From contig JAJYMR010000190.1 of assembly GCA_021786815.1 (NCBI GenBank), forward strand, positions 1 through 5,203: 5,203 bases of DNA. Direction: 5' to 3'. The notes under the pieces are model-generated. The model searched no databases, was not told the DNA's origin, and saw nothing but the letters and a program-made list of their open reading frames with translations. The translations under genes and the position numbers were made by a program. Shown piece by piece: positions 1 through 5,203 of this stretch. The DNA comes from Deltaproteobacteria bacterium (GTDB lineage: Bacteria > Desulfobacterota > Binatia > Binatales > Binataceae). The stretch's first letter is position 1; each line of letters opens with the position of its first letter.

Positions 1-51
1 ATCTGTTCCGTTCGCTCCAAGAATTACGACAGTTTGGTTGTCCTGGCCCAA
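1..51 (-). CDS. Possible N-terminus of a nucleotide-binding protein, cut by the left edge
   Basis: Read on the minus strand, this stretch gives GQDNQTVVILGANGTD: a hydrophobic beta strand followed by a glycine-rich loop. That is the usual N-terminal arrangement of P-loop ATPases (GxxGxGK) or Rossmann-fold proteins. The window ends before the residue that would separate these options. A P-loop would normally have Gly where Asp is read. The proposed start is a TTG at 51-49, seven bases after a GGAG (62-59, minus strand). The frame stays open upstream to a TAA at 138-136 but has no ATG, GTG or other TTG there, so a longer product would need a non-standard start. The gene would be divergent from the acyl-CoA dehydrogenase. 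Its product cannot be named, and chance similarity over so few residues is possible. Confidence 0.3.
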   Translation of the reverse strand, partial: MGQDNQTVVILGANGTD

Positions 52-111
52 AACGACTCTCCGTCCTTTCGATTGCTTTGGGGAAAAGCGAATTAAAGCG
101 ATCCCCTCAAT

Positions 112-132
112 CTCGCCGCGCCTGGCGGCGAG
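112..132. repeat. Perfect 8-bp inverted repeat (hairpin) between divergent genes
   Basis: CTCGCCGC (112-119) pairs perfectly with GCGGCGAG (125-132) around a five-base loop, GCCTG. No T-tract follows on either strand, so it is not a standard intrinsic terminator. It lies in the otherwise less GC-rich gap upstream of the acyl-CoA dehydrogenase. It could be a transcript hairpin, a protein-binding dyad or a remnant of a short dispersed repeat. Confidence 0.4.
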
Positions 133-221
133 TAATTATGACCTACCTGATTGGCAAGACTGCTCGAAGCGGGTGTTGCGACGGTTCCGGACGAAACCCT
201 GCCGCACGCATGTTAGCCTGC

Positions 222-235
222 CTTAAAGTATTAAG
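222..235. promoter_or_regulatory. AT-rich dyad upstream of acyl-CoA dehydrogenase (possible operator)
   Basis: CTTAA (222-226) and TTAAG (231-235) form a 5-bp inverted repeat around AGTA, about 50 bases before the dehydrogenase start. A weak promoter could overlap it: CTTAAA at 222-227, 17 bases, then GATAAG at 245-250, which matches TATAAT at four of six positions. Regulated acyl-CoA dehydrogenase genes are often controlled by TetR- or GntR-type repressors binding short dyads. No regulator gene is in the window, so this remains inference. Confidence 0.18.
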
Positions 236-270
236 CTACTGCCGGATAAGCTAGAAAATTGATTGTGCAC

Positions 271-276
271 AAGGAG
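271..276 (+). promoter_or_regulatory. Ribosome binding site of the acyl-CoA dehydrogenase
   Basis: AAGGAG lies seven bases before the TTG at 284 and thirteen before the ATG at 290. An in-frame TGA at 281-283 excludes any earlier start. The spacing favours the TTG. Confidence 0.7.
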
Positions 277-283
277 AGCCTGA

Positions 284-1456
284 TTGAAAATGGAACCGCG
301 TTATCTTTCCGACGAGCATAAGGCCTTCCGCGAGGCCCTGAGAACCCATATTCAGCGTCACATCACGCCCCATGCCCTCGACTGGGAGGAGCAGCGCAAG
401 GTTCCCCGCGAGGCATGGCTCGCGATGGGGCGTGCGGGCTTTCTGTGCCCGTGGATCGAGCCGCAATACGGCGGAAGCGGGGCGGACTTCGGCTACAGCG
501 CCATCCTGCGCGAGGAGATGGTGCGTTCGGGCTCGCCGGGACTTTCCGAAGGTGCCGCCGTCCATGCCGATATCGCGGCGCCTTATGTCGAGCGGCTTGG
601 CACGCCCGAGCAGAAAAAGCGATGGCTTCCCGGGTGCGTCAGCGGGGAGATAATCGCCGCGCTGGGGATGAGCGAGCCTGACGCCGGCTCCGACGTCGCC
701 GGGATACGCACCACCGCCGTGCGCGACGGCGACCACTACGTCGTCAACGGGCAGAAAATTTTCATCACCAACGGCATGAACTGCGACATCATCATACTCG
801 CCGTCCGCACCACTTCGCCCGGGGGGACCGAGGTCCGCCACGGCGGCCTAAGCCTGCTCGTGGTGGAGGCCGGCACGCCCGGCTTCGTCAAGCATCGCCA
901 GCTCGACAAGATGGGGCTTCACGGGCAGGACACGGCCGAGCTGTTTTTCGAGGATTGCCGCGTGCCGGTCGCGAATCTGCTCGGCGAGGAGGGCCGCGGC
1001 TTCAAGTACCTGATGCAAAACCTGCAGCGCGAGCGGTTGATCGTCGCGATCGGCGGGCAGGCGTATGCGGAATGGATGCTGGAGAAGACCATCAGCTATA
1101 CGAAGACCCGAAAGGCCTTCGGCAAGTCGATCGCGTCGTTCCAGCACAACGCTTTCAAACTGGCCGAGATGGCGACCGAAGTCGCTATCGGACGCGCGTT
1201 CATCGATCTACTGATCGATGACTTCGTCGAAGGCAAGCGCGATCTGACGACCGAAGTCTCGATGGCGAAGTGGTGGACGACGGAGAAGGCCAACCAGATA
1301 GCCTATCAGTGCGTGCAACTGCATGGCGGCTACGGCTACATGCGCGAATTCGAGATCTGCCGCGATTACTGCGACGTGCGCGCGATGCCGATATACGCGG
1401 GCTCCAACGAGATCATGAAGCAGATAATCGCGCGCCGCATGGGACTGGAAGAATAG
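284..1456 (+). CDS. Acyl-CoA dehydrogenase, long-chain/isovaleryl type
   Basis: This is an FAD flavoenzyme catalysing alpha,beta-dehydrogenation of an acyl-CoA to the trans-2-enoyl-CoA, with electrons passed to an electron-transferring flavoprotein. At 390 residues it has full family length: N-terminal helical domain (about 5-125), middle beta domain (126-235) and C-terminal helical domain (236-385). Both family signatures are present: GMSEPDAGSDVAG (128-140), and a second starting at Q345 with HGGYGY and ending at D364. The MCAD-type catalytic Glu in IYEGT is replaced by Ala (IYAGSNEI, 370-377). Glu250 in LQRERLIVA (247-255) aligns with the helix-G base of isovaleryl-CoA and mammalian long-chain acyl-CoA dehydrogenases, so the enzyme should be active. 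The whole C-terminal half resembles long-chain enzymes. Substrate chain length or branching cannot be fixed from sequence. Start is TTG 284 (ATG 290 is the alternative). No thiolase, hydratase or ETF gene adjoins it. Confidence 0.95.
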   Translation: MKMEPRYLSDEHKAFREALRTHIQRHITPHALDWEEQRKVPREAWLAMGRAGFLCPWIEPQYGGSGADFGYSAILREEMVRSGSPGLSEGAAVHADIAAPYVERLGTPEQKKRWLPGCVSGEIIAALGMSEPDAGSDVAGIRTTAVRDGDHYVVNGQKIFITNGMNCDIIILAVRTTSPGGTEVRHGGLSLLVVEAGTPGFVKHRQLDKMGLHGQDTAELFFEDCRVPVANLLGEEGRGFKYLMQNLQRERLIVAIGGQAYAEWMLEKTISYTKTRKAFGKSIASFQHNAFKLAEMATEVAIGRAFIDLLIDDFVEGKRDLTTEVSMAKWWTTEKANQIAYQCVQLHGGYGYMREFEICRDYCDVRAMPIYAGSNEIMKQIIARRMGLEE

Positions 1457-1476
1457 AGGCGCGAACTCGCGGCCTC
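1456..1476 (+). terminator. Hairpin directly after the acyl-CoA dehydrogenase stop
   Basis: GAGGCGCG (1456-1463, starting with the last base of the stop codon) pairs with CGCGgCCTC (1468-1476) across a four-base loop, AACT, with one bulged G. There is no T-run after it, so it is at best an unconventional terminator or an mRNA 3'-end stabiliser. The next gene lies on the same strand. Confidence 0.3.
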
Positions 1477-1608
1477 GGGCCGTTCAAGAATTGACAAGCC
1501 GGGGCTGACGAAGCGGAAATGCTTGCCGCGCTCGATAATCCGCGCATCCAAGATAAAATGCGGTTGACTGCACTTGTATGCAGGATGAAAAGAAAGCTAT
1601 CGCGACCC

Positions 1609-2604
1609 ATGGCCATACTTCCGCAAGGATCGGCGTCGCCCGCCCAGGATGCGACAGGCGAGCGGCGCTGGGTGCGTCTCGGTGGCGAGACGATGGCGGT
1701 GCTCTACATCGCGGTTATCGCCGCGATCGCAAGCGCGACGGGCGCGTTCTATGTGCTCTTCCCGGAACTTGGCGCTCTGTCGCATGACGTTCTTACAAGA
1801 CCACGCGGCGCTTGGGCCAAGGCGCCCGTCCTGCTCGCGATCACTCCGCCTCTGACCGGCATAATCGGCATTTTCTTCACCAGGACCCTGCCATATGGCT
1901 ACCTGTCGGTGCTGCTGACCGTGGGCAGCTCGATAGCCGTGGTCCTTGCACTCGAGTCTCCGATCGCTCCCGCGATTTCGGCGGGCCTTTTGCCCCTGGT
2001 GCTTGGCGTAAAGAGCTGGTGGTACCCGCCCGGGATTCTGCTCGGCACGGTGCTGCTCGCGGCCCTGTCGATGCTGTGGCAACGGGTTCTGCCCGATTAC
2101 TACCGGCCTACAACGGAGAGCCTCGTCGATGATGCGATCGAGCTCGCGCCACGCGGCTACTGGTGGCTGGCCGCCTTGATGGGCTTCGTTGTCGTCGCGA
2201 TCTTTTTCGTTGAGCTTAGCGGCCTACGCTTCATTTTGTTTCCTCCGCTCGTGGTAATTGGCTTCGAGATGTTTGGCCATACCGCGATCTGCCCTTGGGC
2301 GCAGCGGCCCCTGCGGCTGCCTGCCGCCTGCTTTCTTACCGCTCTCGGGGGATTCTTGCTCTGGAAATGGCTGGGAGTGGTTCCGGCCGCCGTCTTCAGC
2401 ATGGCTTGGGGTATCTTCGTGTTGCGCTGTTTCGATTTGCACGTGCCACCGGCGCTTGCTGTCGCGCTTCTGCCGCTTGTGATGGACTCGCCGACGATCG
2501 CTTATCCGCTCTCCGTCGGTGCGGGTACGCTTCTCATGACGCTGTGGTTCCTTGCCTGCAGGCGGGCGCTGGGAATATTGCCGGCCGGCCCGCGCCCGGC
2601 CTGA
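1609..2604 (+). CDS. HPP-like integral membrane protein with two tandem domains
   Basis: This is a polytopic membrane protein of 331 residues from the ATG at 1609, with roughly ten hydrophobic segments and no signal peptide. It resembles the HPP family (four-to-five-helix membrane domains). The second half has LHVPPA (277-282) followed by ALLPLV, close to the family's HPP region; the first half has SPIAPA before LLPLV. The two halves (about 31-157 and 191-317) match each other at a 160-residue offset: FPEL/FPPL, PAISAGLLPLV/PALAVALLPLV, YP/YP, GTVLL/GTLLM. A charged soluble linker (about 158-185) joins them. The frame is open from an ATG at 1519, with other ATGs at 1558, 1585 and 1693. No start has a strong Shine-Dalgarno. 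I chose 1609 because codons before it include AGG, AGA, CTA and CGA, rare in neighbouring genes. Some HPP relatives are implicated in nitrite transport; substrate here is unknown. It follows the dehydrogenase on the same strand but with a gap, so co-transcription is uncertain. Confidence 0.65.
   Translation: MAILPQGSASPAQDATGERRWVRLGGETMAVLYIAVIAAIASATGAFYVLFPELGALSHDVLTRPRGAWAKAPVLLAITPPLTGIIGIFFTRTLPYGYLSVLLTVGSSIAVVLALESPIAPAISAGLLPLVLGVKSWWYPPGILLGTVLLAALSMLWQRVLPDYYRPTTESLVDDAIELAPRGYWWLAALMGFVVVAIFFVELSGLRFILFPPLVVIGFEMFGHTAICPWAQRPLRLPAACFLTALGGFLLWKWLGVVPAAVFSMAWGIFVLRCFDLHVPPALAVALLPLVMDSPTIAYPLSVGAGTLLMTLWFLACRRALGILPAGPRPA
1699..2559 (+). repeat. Internal protein-level duplication in the HPP-like gene
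   Basis: Codons at 1699-2079 and 2179-2559 encode two matching membrane modules 480 bases apart. The anchors FP-x-L, PA-x(4)-LLPLV, YP and GT-x-LL all fall at exactly the same 160-residue offset. The W-A-x(2)-P and T-x(3)-G positions in between are shifted by one residue. Similarity is at protein level; I do not see a long DNA-level repeat, so the duplication is old. Confidence 0.6.
2583..2601 (+). terminator. GC-rich hairpin abutting the HPP-like gene stop codon
   Basis: GGCCGG (2583-2588) and CCGGCC (2596-2601) pair across seven bases, and the TGA stop follows at once (2602-2604). There is no T-tract. It may act in the convergent gap with zwf, but short inverted repeats are common in DNA this GC-rich. 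Confidence 0.22.
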
Positions 2605-2756
2605 CTGACGGGCGCCTTGCTCATATGGCCTCGTCCGCGGGCCTTTTCGCCTCACTCCGATCCGCCGGTGGAACCGCTATGGCGAGGTATCGGGTTCCGG
2701 GGTCGGCCTCGGGTTTTGCGCCGCTGCGTCTGCGGGATAGTCCATCAAGCGAGCCA

Positions 2757-2771
2757 GGCGGCTCAGCCGCC
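2757..2771 (-). terminator. Hairpin whose loop is the zwf stop codon
   Basis: GGCGGC (2757-2762) and GCCGCC (2766-2771) are perfect inverted repeats around TCA (2763-2765), which is the zwf TGA on the minus strand. No T-run follows in the direction of zwf transcription (tggctcgc). It could slow decay or terminate weakly in the convergent gap; a chance origin is also possible. Confidence 0.25.
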
Positions 2772-4289
2772 GGAGGGATTCACCCAATGATGGCCGTCGG
2801 CGCCGATAAGCGCGTCGGCTTCCTCCGGGCCCCAGCTTCCCGCCGGATACTCGCGAACCGGCGCTGCCGCTTCGTCGCGCCATGAATCGAGCACCGTTTG
2901 CACGAATTCCCACGACTTCTCGACGAACGAATCGCTCGGGAACAGCGTATGGTCGCCCGCCATCACGTCGAGCAGCAGCCGCTCATAGGCGTCGGGCGAC
3001 GGTCCCTCGAACGCACCGGCGTAACGCAGGTTCATCTGGACCGGACTTATCGTCAGCCCGAGTCCCGGCCGCTTCGCCATCACGTCGAACGAGAATCCCT
3101 CGTCGGGCTGGATGCGAATCGTGAGCAGGTTGGGCGGCAGCTCGCCGCTTTGGTTGAACAGAATGCGCGGCGCGTCCTTGAACTGGACCACGATCAGGCT
3201 TTCGCGATGATGCAGGCGCTTGCCGGTGCGCAGGTAAAACGGCACGCCCGACCATCGCCAGTTGTCCACGAATGCCTTGAGCGCGACGAAAGTCTCGGTC
3301 CGCGAGTCGCGTGCGACGCCTTTTTCCTCGGGGTATCCGCGAACGTTCTCTTCGCCGAGCCGGCCGGCCCTGTAGCGTGCGCGCACCGTAAGCATGGCGC
3401 CTTCCTGGGGATTGATCGGACGCAGCGCGCGGAGCACGTTGAGCTTGGCCTCGCGCACCGCCGACGCGTCGAGACTCACCGGCGGCTCCATCGCGAGCAG
3501 CGCGAGAACCTGCAGCATATGGTTCTGAACGATGTCGCGTAGCGCTCCCGAACGGTCATAGTAGCCCGCGCGCGTGCCCACCCCTTCGCTTTCGGCCACG
3601 GTTATCTGCACGTGATCGACGTTGCGCGAGCCCCAGATACGCTCGAAGATCGTGTTCGCGAAGCGCAGCACGAGCAGGTTCTGCACCGTTTCCTTGCCGA
3701 GGTAATGGTCGATGCGGAAAATCTGCGACTCGTCGAGAAAGCGGCTGAGCGTGCGGCCGATATCCAGCGCGCTTTCGAGGTCGTGGCCGATCGGCTTTTC
3801 GACGACCACGCGGCTGAAGTTCCGCCCGCTCGGACGCGTGATCAGTCCGGCCTCGGCAAGCCGCTCGACCGATTGCCGCATCGCGTCCGGCGGAATCGAG
3901 AGATAGAAGATGCGGTTGGGCGGAAGACCTCGACCCCGCTCAATCTCCTCCAACCGCTCGCGAAGCCGTTTGAAGCCGTCGGGCTGGTCGAGCCCGGCCA
4001 TGAACTCTAGCCTCTGCTCGAAGCTGCGCCAGCATCCCTCCCTTACCTCCAGGCGCGAGAAAATGCCGACCGATTCGCGCGCCGAGTTGCGGAACTCCTC
4101 GGTCGTCATCCGGGTCCGCGCGAAGCCCAGGATCGCGGTTTCCGGCGGTAGAAGGCCCTCCCCGCATGATTCGAGGTTGTAGAGTGCGGGAAGCAGTTTG
4201 CGCCGCGCGAGGTCGCCCGACGCGCCAAGGATAACGATCGAGCAGGGCGGGGCGGGATTGGCTTCGGAAATCGTCAGAATCGATGCCAT
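2763..4289 (-). CDS. zwf: Glucose-6-phosphate 1-dehydrogenase
   Basis: This cytosolic enzyme oxidises glucose 6-phosphate to 6-phosphogluconolactone with NADP+ (or NAD+), the entry step of the oxidative pentose phosphate and Entner-Doudoroff routes and a main NADPH source. The protein has 508 residues, close to E. coli Zwf (491). The N-terminal Rossmann domain has the nucleotide-binding loop GASGDLARRK (22-31) and EKPIG (164-168). The active-site signature RIDHYLGKE (192-200) is intact, as is His257 in QNHMLQ, which corresponds to catalytic His240 of the Leuconostoc enzyme. RTGKRL (354-359) and a C-terminal EYPAGSWGP also match the family. The start is ATG 4289, with GGAG six bases upstream; a TTG at 4310 would add seven residues that contain the ribosome binding site itself, so it was rejected. 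No pgl, gnd, edd or opcA adjoins it; it appears to be transcribed alone, convergent with the HPP-like gene. Confidence 0.98.
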   Translation of the reverse strand: MASILTISEANPAPPCSIVILGASGDLARRKLLPALYNLESCGEGLLPPETAILGFARTRMTTEEFRNSARESVGIFSRLEVREGCWRSFEQRLEFMAGLDQPDGFKRLRERLEEIERGRGLPPNRIFYLSIPPDAMRQSVERLAEAGLITRPSGRNFSRVVVEKPIGHDLESALDIGRTLSRFLDESQIFRIDHYLGKETVQNLLVLRFANTIFERIWGSRNVDHVQITVAESEGVGTRAGYYDRSGALRDIVQNHMLQVLALLAMEPPVSLDASAVREAKLNVLRALRPINPQEGAMLTVRARYRAGRLGEENVRGYPEEKGVARDSRTETFVALKAFVDNWRWSGVPFYLRTGKRLHHRESLIVVQFKDAPRILFNQSGELPPNLLTIRIQPDEGFSFDVMAKRPGLGLTISPVQMNLRYAGAFEGPSPDAYERLLLDVMAGDHTLFPSDSFVEKSWEFVQTVLDSWRDEAAAPVREYPAGSWGPEEADALIGADGHHWVNPSGG

Positions 4290-4293
4290 AGGT

Positions 4294-4299
4294 CTCTCC
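4294..4299 (-). promoter_or_regulatory. Ribosome binding site of zwf
   Basis: GGAGAG on the minus strand lies four bases before the ATG at 4289 (its GGAG core is six bases away). It decides the start in favour of 4289 over the in-frame TTG at 4310. Confidence 0.7.
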
Positions 4300-4507
4300 G
4301 CGCTTGACAAGGCTGGAAGCCAGGACTGGTATCAATGATCGTAGGAGTTCGATGCGTGAAATGCGACAAACAATCGGAGCCGGGGCGGCGGACGAGGCGT
4401 GTCTTTTGCGCCGCCTGGTTGCTAATCGAGCGTTTTGACGCGCGAATCAAGGCTGGCGCTATCGTGTCCAGCCTGATACAAATCTTCGCGACTCCACGTC
4501 CGTTGCG

Positions 4508-4527
4508 CGCCCCCGTCCGGGCGTTTT
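4508..4527 (+). terminator. Weak intrinsic terminator-like hairpin upstream of the VanZ-like gene
   Basis: CGCCC (4508-4512) pairs with GGGCG (4519-4523) across six bases, and TTTT follows (4524-4527), with a second T-run at 4537-4541. The stem is short (5 bp plus a possible G-U pair). It would end any plus-strand transcript starting in the zwf/VanZ-like divergent gap, or attenuate transcription into the VanZ-like gene. Confidence 0.35.
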
Positions 4528-4559
4528 ACGAATAGATTTTTCCATACGTCGACTCGTTT

Positions 4560-4994
4560 ATGGCCAATTCCGCTGCTGACACCAAGTCGATATCGACCGT
4601 CTGGCTCTGGCTCCCCGTGGTGCTGTGGGCCGCGACGATGTTCACGTTTTCCTCTTCGCTGTTCACCGCCTCGAACACCTCCAGGATAATCGCGCCGATC
4701 CTTCACTGGCTGATTCCCGGCGCAACCGCCGCCGCGGTTGGCCTGGGCGAGTTCCTGGTGCGCAAGGCGGCCCATTTCACCGAATACTGCGTGCTTTTCT
4801 GGCTGCTAATTCGAGGTCCGATGGCCAGGCGGCCGTACGTCGCGTTTGCGATTTGCGTCGTTTACGCGGCGCTCGACGAAACGCATCAGATTTTCGTCCC
4901 GGGAAGGTCGCCGTCGCCCTACGATGTCGCGCTGGACTCAACCGGCGCGCTTTTCGGCCGCTACCTGAGTGCGCTCGTCAGCGAGATCTTCTAG
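4560..4994 (+). CDS. VanZ-like family membrane protein
   Basis: This small integral membrane protein of 144 residues has about four to five hydrophobic segments (near 13-33, 44-62, 70-84, 92-105 and 116-136). Family hallmarks are clear: FSSS at the end of the first helix (30-33), RKAAHFTEY (68-76), and a conserved stretch from DETHQ (106-110) through VPGRSPSPYD (113-122) to LDSTGA (125-130). The founding member, VanZ of Tn1546, gives low-level teicoplanin resistance. Most chromosomal relatives have no known role, and no vanHAX-type gene is present here, so resistance should not be inferred. The ATG at 4560 is the first start in the frame compatible with the helix; no clear Shine-Dalgarno precedes it. 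It is divergent from zwf and convergent with the next gene, sharing its stop region. Confidence 0.9.
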   Translation: MANSAADTKSISTVWLWLPVVLWAATMFTFSSSLFTASNTSRIIAPILHWLIPGATAAAVGLGEFLVRKAAHFTEYCVLFWLLIRGPMARRPYVAFAICVVYAALDETHQIFVPGRSPSPYDVALDSTGALFGRYLSALVSEIF

Positions 4995-5203
4995 GCCGGC
5001 GGTTCCAGCGCGGCCGAGAGCCGGTCCATCCGGCCAAAGAACGCGCGCAACCCCGGCATCGCCTGCGGCAGCGCCTTTTCCCCGGTGAAGAGCAGCGAAT
5101 AAAGCTGCCCGTACAGCGCGAAATCGGCAAGTCCGATCCTCCCGGTCAGAAACGGCGACGCGACAAGCTGTTCCTCGAACGGCGAAAGCGCCGTCATCGC
5201 AAG
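4991..5203 (-). CDS. Glutathione S-transferase family protein, C-terminal part
   Basis: The last 70 residues are visible; the gene enters from the right edge, and the ATG at 5197 is internal rather than a start. The visible part matches the all-helical C-terminal domain of glutathione S-transferases: PFLTGRIGLADFALYGQL, where the (L/I)xLADF helix-capping Asp is a family hallmark, followed by MPGLRAFFGRM typical of the last helices. The glutathione-binding thioredoxin-like domain lies outside the window, so class and activity cannot be judged. The TAG stop (4993-4991) overlaps the stop of the VanZ-like gene on the opposite strand. Confidence 0.75.
   Translation of the reverse strand, partial: LAMTALSPFEEQLVASPFLTGRIGLADFALYGQLYSLLFTGEKALPQAMPGLRAFFGRMDRLSAALEPPA

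Noticed and set aside
38..226. A 62-codon plus-strand frame in the left gap.
   Set aside because: It has a TTG start without a ribosome binding site, its translation has no recognisable pattern, and the opposite strand offers a better coding candidate.
251..841. A 196-codon open frame on the minus strand opposite the acyl-CoA dehydrogenase.
   Set aside because: It lies antisense to a gene with clear family motifs, and its translation shows no domain. High G+C makes long antisense frames common.
1491..1496. A consensus TTGACA before the HPP-like gene.
   Set aside because: No acceptable -10 hexamer lies 16-18 bases downstream (cggaaa), so it is not called as a promoter.
2295..2885. A 196-codon plus-strand frame spanning the end of the HPP-like gene and the zwf 3' end.
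   Set aside because: It overlaps two well-supported genes in other frames, and its composition (Ala/Arg/Gly-rich) is typical of out-of-frame GC-rich DNA.
2898..3542. A 214-codon open frame on the plus strand opposite zwf.
   Set aside because: It is a shadow of zwf: Arg/His-rich translation, no recognisable motif, and zwf has every family signature in the other strand.
4335..4535. A 66-codon frame between zwf and the VanZ-like gene.
   Set aside because: Only a weak AGGA precedes it, its translation matches nothing known, and the terminator-like hairpin falls inside its 3' end. It is mentioned as part of the possible short transcript, not as a gene.
4560..4994. Glycopeptide resistance from the VanZ-like gene.
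   Set aside because: The family is widespread in genomes without resistance, and no vanHAX or regulatory genes are nearby.
1..5203. A new multi-gene defence, biosynthetic or mobile system.
   Set aside because: Gene strands alternate, the products belong to unrelated pathways, and no integrase, transposase, long terminal repeat, array or tRNA junction is visible.

Overview
The window is a GC-rich bacterial chromosomal segment. One 60-base stretch counted inside the first gene is 73% G+C. It reads as ordinary housekeeping and metabolic sequence from an environmental bacterium of proteobacterial or related type. The sequence alone does not fix the phylum. Shine-Dalgarno-type ribosome binding sites and one apparent TTG start fit this. 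I see no tRNA, rRNA, CRISPR array, insertion sequence or attachment site.

Layout from left to right. Positions 1-283 are less GC-rich (61 of 120 bases in 1-120). They hold a possible start of a minus-strand gene with a glycine-rich nucleotide-binding loop running off the left edge, a perfect 8-bp hairpin, and the leader of the next gene. Positions 284-1456 (+) encode a complete FAD-dependent acyl-CoA dehydrogenase of the long-chain/isovaleryl type. Its active-site glutamate sits on helix G rather than in the usual YEGT position. Then, still on +, comes an integral membrane protein ending at 2604. It looks like two HPP-type membrane domains fused in tandem, in register at 160 residues. A short convergent gap of about 160 bases separates it from glucose-6-phosphate dehydrogenase (zwf), complete on the minus strand (4289-2763). 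A divergent gap of about 270 bases follows, holding a weak terminator-like hairpin. A small VanZ-like membrane protein (4560-4994, +) comes next and ends tail-to-tail with a minus-strand glutathione S-transferase-family gene truncated by the right edge. Those last two genes share a CTAG palindrome that supplies both stop codons.

The genes do not form one operon: their strands run - + + - + -. Functionally they are separate: fatty or branched acyl-CoA oxidation, an unknown transport or membrane function, entry into the oxidative pentose phosphate pathway (NADPH supply), an unknown VanZ-family membrane role, and glutathione-dependent chemistry. No multi-gene defence, biosynthetic or mobile system is visible. 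The points most worth a second look are the internally duplicated HPP-like protein, the relocated catalytic base of the acyl-CoA dehydrogenase, and the uncalled gene start at the left edge.
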